From contig JALCBJ010000011.1 in NCBI GenBank assembly GCA_028066595.1, positions 50,421-114,420 of the forward strand: a stretch of 64,000 nt of DNA, in the 5' to 3' direction. The notes below the pieces were generated by a model that saw only the letters and a list, made by a program, of their open reading frames with translations, had not been told where the DNA came from and did not search any database. Shown piece by piece: positions 61,108-64,000 of this stretch (within the stretch, counting starts at the first letter, position 1; every line of letters starts with the position of its first letter). Position numbers and translations under genes: made by a program. Origin of the DNA: Thermoanaerobaculia bacterium. GTDB taxonomy: Bacteria; Acidobacteriota; Thermoanaerobaculia; Multivoradales; J023.

Positions 61108-62940
61108 GTGAAGACATTCGAAACCAGCACCTGGAGGCGCCTCGCCTGGGGCTCGACCGCCGTCCTGTGGATCGTCCTGATGGGCGGAGCTCTCACCTAC
61201 CAGCGGGCACCGCTGCATCTCTTGCCAGGTGAAGCGACGGTCTTGATGCAGGCGCAGAGTCTGACGAGGGATGGCGACCTACGGTACGAGCGTCTCGACT
61301 TCGATCGTGTTCTGCTGCAAATCGTTGAGCCTCCCGACCTGGAGCTAACGTCGGGCACGGGAGGTCGGGAGGTCACGTTCGACCGGCCCTTCCCGTATTC
61401 GATGTGGCTTGCACCGTTCGTCTTGTGGCGTCCCGAGACCGGGTTCGCCGTAGCCAATGTTCTGTTGCTTGCGGCCGCCGCGCTCTGGGCGTCGTGGACG
61501 TTGGCGTGTAAAAGCGGACCGCTAGGGCCGTTCTGGGTCACAGCTTTGATCTTCGCTACACCTATGTTCACGTCAGTCTTTCGGGCGGACGGTGATGCAT
61601 TCGTGGTGGCTGCCGTTTTCGCGGCTGTCGGTTTCGCGCTCCGTGCCGGCCAAGACGATGGAGATCCACGTCCGGGACGGGTCGGCCGGTCAGCAATGGC
61701 TGCGGGCGTCTGTCTTTCCCTGGCCGGGCTCTGGAACGTCTTGTGGCTGGTTCTGCCCCTGGCGTTCCTCTGCTTGTGGCGCCGAGCTGCGCCGCGAATC
61801 TCCCTACTGCTAGGGGTCGCGCTGGGCGCGATACCTCAGATGTTGACGCAGTGGTGGGTGGGCGGTGGTTTGCACCTCTTCGGCGCCACGCGCTATCGCT
61901 TTACCACCGCTACCGGATTTCCTGCCGTGGATTTTCCCGCTCAGGACTGGAGCGATACGGTCCAGCGGCTGTCAGCCCTTCATTTCGAAGGTGCTCCCGT
62001 ACTGTCCTGGGGCTTCGATTCCGCACTTTGGCTTTGGAATGGCCTTTTCCTTTTGATAGGCCGTCACATCGGACTGCTGCCATATGCGGCCGTCGTATTG
62101 GTAGTTTGGGTCGCTCTACCGACTCCGGCGCGGCTGGGAGCTACAGGATCGCGCCGCGGCCTCTGGGCGTGGCTCGCGGCGCTTTGTCTCGCCGTCCTGC
62201 TCCTTCTGATTTTCCGTCCTTTCCAGTTGTTCGAGGCTGGAGCTCTGGGACCCACGACTCTTCTGCCACTCCTTGCCCTGGCACCGCTGGTGCGGATTGC
62301 AGCTGAGCCAGGTTCGATGGCACCACTTCGCACGACAGTGGCTCTGTTCGCTTGCGTCGCACTGAGTGCTCCTGCCGTCTTGCCTCTCTGGCAGGCGCCG
62401 CGGTCCGTAGGAGAAGCACGGTTGGAACCCAGTCCGCTGGTGGCCCCTTACTTACCCTACGAAACGAGCCAGCAACGTCTTCCAGGTGGCCCGTGGGATG
62501 ACATCGCGGGTCTACGGGTTCGGTTCCTCGGTGGAAACGGCTGGGCAGAGAGCCAACGAGAGCGACTCGTCATGGAGGCGGACAAGACCGCCCGAATGCT
62601 CATCGCGTCGTCGGTACCGTTGGAGGGCCTCGTTCTCGACTTCGACGACGAGGCGTCGACACGCCTGGAGGTGACCGGTGGTCACCTCGACGAGCTGTTG
62701 TTGCGGCCTTCGGGAGGAGTCGGCTTTCAAATCCTTCTCGACCCCGGCCGTCGGCACGTCATGTGGTGGAGCCCGAGTCCACGCTGGCTCTACTTTCTCG
62801 ATCTTTCCTTTCTGCCGAGCGACGACGGCTCCAGAGTGGATCCAAAACCCCTACCTTTCCGCGTCGGTTTGCTCGTCGCCGGCGAGACGGAGGGAGCGAA
62901 CGACGCGGCCAGCGGAGAATCCGATGGAGGTGTAACTTGA
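61108..62940 (+). CDS. GT-C-like polytopic membrane protein
   Basis: The 610-aa product has about ten predicted membrane helices. The segment after the first helix (RAPLHLLPGEATVLMQAQSL, then TRDGDL) resembles the GDE-containing first loop of ArnT/PMT-like GT-C glycosyltransferases, though the acidic pair is here PGE, so the usual D-E pair is incomplete. The end is a soluble region (from about 500) ending LLVAGETEGANDAASGESDG. It probably handles polyprenyl-linked sugars or a cell-surface glycan, but the substrate is unknown. The GTG at 61108 lies 10 nt after the GT4 gene and has no strong ribosome-binding site. It overlaps the Nudix gene start. Confidence 0.65.
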   Translation: MKTFETSTWRRLAWGSTAVLWIVLMGGALTYQRAPLHLLPGEATVLMQAQSLTRDGDLRYERLDFDRVLLQIVEPPDLELTSGTGGREVTFDRPFPYSMWLAPFVLWRPETGFAVANVLLLAAAALWASWTLACKSGPLGPFWVTALIFATPMFTSVFRADGDAFVVAAVFAAVGFALRAGQDDGDPRPGRVGRSAMAAGVCLSLAGLWNVLWLVLPLAFLCLWRRAAPRISLLLGVALGAIPQMLTQWWVGGGLHLFGATRYRFTTATGFPAVDFPAQDWSDTVQRLSALHFEGAPVLSWGFDSALWLWNGLFLLIGRHIGLLPYAAVVLVVWVALPTPARLGATGSRRGLWAWLAALCLAVLLLLIFRPFQLFEAGALGPTTLLPLLALAPLVRIAAEPGSMAPLRTTVALFACVALSAPAVLPLWQAPRSVGEARLEPSPLVAPYLPYETSQQRLPGGPWDDIAGLRVRFLGGNGWAESQRERLVMEADKTARMLIASSVPLEGLVLDFDDEASTRLEVTGGHLDELLLRPSGGVGFQILLDPGRRHVMWWSPSPRWLYFLDLSFLPSDDGSRVDPKPLPFRVGLLVAGETEGANDAASGESDGGVT

Positions 62941-63575
62941 GTCAGAACGGACAGTCTCCGGATGCCAGCGCAGACGGCAACGGTTCGGGCTCCGCTGCGA
63001 GCTGGATTCTCCAGGTACGCAGCCAGCTGGAGCGCCCTGCGCCGAAGCGGTTGCCACCGTCCGACGTGCGACAGGCTGCCGTGCTCGTTCCGCTCTACGT
63101 CGATGCTGGTCAGCTCTGGACCGTCCTCACCAAGCGAACCGACCACCTGCCCAGCCACAAGGGGCAGATCGCCTTCCCTGGCGGCAAGCTAGAAGACGGT
63201 GAAGATCTATGGACCGGCGCGCTCCGGGAAGCTCAAGAGGAGATCGGTCTCGATCCGGAGAGAGTCCTGCGGCTCGGTCAGCTCGACGAGGCGGGAACAC
63301 CGTCTGGTTTTCGTATCGTTCCGTGTGTAGGAGCCGTTCCCTATCCTCTCGAGACGAACATCAACCAAGACGAGATCGAGGATGTCTTTCCGGTACCGCT
63401 GCAGAATCTGTCGAACCCCGACTTGGTCGAGGATCGCCGCGTGTTGATCGATGGTGTCGAACGAGAGCTGCGTATCTACCATGTAGGCCGGCGGCAGATT
63501 TGGGGTTTGACGGCGCGCATACTCCAGACTTTGTTGGTGCGCCTCGGCGTCGAGGACCCTCGGATCGGCTCTTGA
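62937..63575 (+). CDS. Nudix hydrolase, CoA pyrophosphatase-like
   Basis: The 212-aa product has the Nudix box GGKLEDGEDLWTGALREAQE followed by EIGLD, plus a nearby SHKGQIAFPGG motif typical of NUDT7/CoA pyrophosphatase-like enzymes. It hydrolyses nucleoside diphosphate-linked substrates, most likely CoA or a related cofactor. The TTG start at 62937 has GGAGG with 6-nt spacing and overlaps the upstream stop (TTGA). The N-terminus (SQNGQSPDASADGNGSGSAA) is low-complexity. It ends 70 bp before the next gene. Confidence 0.9.
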   Translation: MSQNGQSPDASADGNGSGSAASWILQVRSQLERPAPKRLPPSDVRQAAVLVPLYVDAGQLWTVLTKRTDHLPSHKGQIAFPGGKLEDGEDLWTGALREAQEEIGLDPERVLRLGQLDEAGTPSGFRIVPCVGAVPYPLETNINQDEIEDVFPVPLQNLSNPDLVEDRRVLIDGVERELRIYHVGRRQIWGLTARILQTLLVRLGVEDPRIGS

Positions 63576-63645
63576 CGGCTCGTTGACCCACCCTGATCGA
63601 TGCTCTACCCTCGTGCTACCTTTTTGATCTGAAGCAGGATTGACG

Positions 63646-64000
63646 ATGGACGCCAAAGAATACGATCTGATCCTGGGGCGCTTGGCCATTCACTTCAATG
63701 TACTCGACAAGAACCAGGTCGCGTCGGCGCTGAAGTATCGCAAAATGGCCGGGCTCGAGAACACTAGTTTCGGCGAGTACTTGGAAAGCGAGAGCTTCAT
63801 CGATCCGGCGACGCGTCAGAAGCTGGAGAAGGCGAGGACGAACTACTTGGCGAAACAGGGGCTGACTTCTCATTCGACGGAGCCCGAGGCAGCCGTTCCC
63901 TCGCAACCGGTCCCTCCCGAGCCAGCTCCGGATCCGTTCGCCTCCGAGCCAGCCCCAGATCCGTTCGCTTCCGAGCCGGCTCCGGATCCGTTTGCCCCCG
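63646..64000 (+). CDS. Repeat-bearing protein, truncated at the right edge of the window
   Basis: Only the first 118 codons are present. A folded helical part (MDAKEYDLILGRLAIHFNVL, DKNQVASALKYRKM, residues 1-72) leads to a linker and then a run of nine-residue PAPDPFASE units encoded by 27-bp repeats at 63919-63999. The N-terminal part resembles the start of signalling proteins that carry DUF4388- or PilZ-type modules, but this is a loose likeness. The ATG at 63646 has AGGA upstream. The rest of the gene is outside the window. Confidence 0.6.
   Translation, partial: MDAKEYDLILGRLAIHFNVLDKNQVASALKYRKMAGLENTSFGEYLESESFIDPATRQKLEKARTNYLAKQGLTSHSTEPEAAVPSQPVPPEPAPDPFASEPAPDPFASEPAPDPFAP
63919..63999 (+). 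repeat. Three 27-bp tandem repeats encoding PAPDPFASE
   Basis: Units at 63919, 63946 and 63973 are nearly identical (base changes mostly silent) and continue to the window edge. They encode a Pro/Asp-rich flexible linker. The multiple-of-three length means expansion would not disrupt the frame. Confidence 0.85.

Noticed and set aside
1..64000. Mobile element, phage, CRISPR, tRNA and rRNA content
   Set aside because: No transposase, integrase, direct-repeat array with spacers, or tRNA/rRNA-like stretch was seen; the holin-like protein at 29609 has no phage neighbours.

Overview
The window is about 64 kb of GC-rich bacterial chromosome with dense single-copy genes. I see no tRNA, rRNA, insertion sequence, integrase, phage or CRISPR array. 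Several genes point to Acidobacteriota, possibly a Thermoanaerobaculia-like lineage: two secreted proteins of the VWFA-related acidobacterial type, a PadR regulator next to an acidobacterial duplicated orphan permease (ADOP), and an FG-GAP/ASPIC-UnbV (CRTAC1-like) protein. The class assignment is inference from protein families and was not checked by any search.

Layout. 1-6.3 kb: start of a secreted protein, a MutS-family ATPase, a Ser/Thr kinase with a degenerate cyclase-like tail, a DUF427 protein, an EgtD-type histidine methyltransferase and an uncharacterised protein. 6.4-17.9 kb: a large secreted VWA protein, a DinB-like protein, a CRTAC1-like protein, an M32 carboxypeptidase, a candidate structured RNA with a strong terminator, an ECF sigma factor between two small membrane proteins, a PEGA-like secreted protein and a GNAT acetyltransferase. 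17.9-25.9 kb: ADOP permease, a frameshifted padR, a second candidate structured RNA, and an ABC ATPase / FtsX-type permease / AttH-like lipoprotein operon. 26-29.5 kb: lgt-thiD and a second VWA-related secreted protein. 29.6-38.6 kb: a holin-like pair, then a surface-polysaccharide cluster (carbamoyltransferase, SxtJ, DUF5989, two GT4 glycosyltransferases, a CDP-glucose-type nucleotidyltransferase, a hexapeptide acyltransferase, an SGNH protein and a PIG-L deacetylase). 38.7-51.3 kb: a chemosensory locus, with cheA, cheW, a PstS-like binding protein, an MCP, a HEAT-repeat protein, cheR and cheB on the minus strand, and a CheY-like regulator, a GAF protein and a DUF4388-GAF protein divergently on the plus strand. 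51.3-64 kb: two uncharacterised proteins, NfeD-slipin-SPOR, lnt, prfB with a programmed +1 frameshift, a GT4 enzyme with an appended C-terminal domain, a GT-C-like membrane protein, a Nudix hydrolase and the start of a repeat-bearing protein.

How the parts fit. Lgt (26 kb) and Lnt (56 kb) are the two ends of the lipoprotein maturation pathway, and the AttH-like protein is a predicted lipoprotein. The polysaccharide genes encode sugar activation, transfer, carbamoylation, acylation and deacetylation, but no polymerase or flippase is visible here. The chemosensory locus has no flagellar or pilus genes beside it and no cheC or cheD, so its output is unknown.

Most interesting signals: two intergenic blocks of consecutive hairpins ending in intrinsic terminators (14.50-14.76 kb and 21.07-21.30 kb); a recurring -10-like hexamer placed exactly 6 nt (four genes) or 9 nt (two genes) before start codons that lack a Shine-Dalgarno sequence, suggesting leaderless transcription; the padR frameshift; prfB with its frameshift site and an SPY instead of SPF recognition tripeptide; and the HEAT/PstS-like chemosensory operon.
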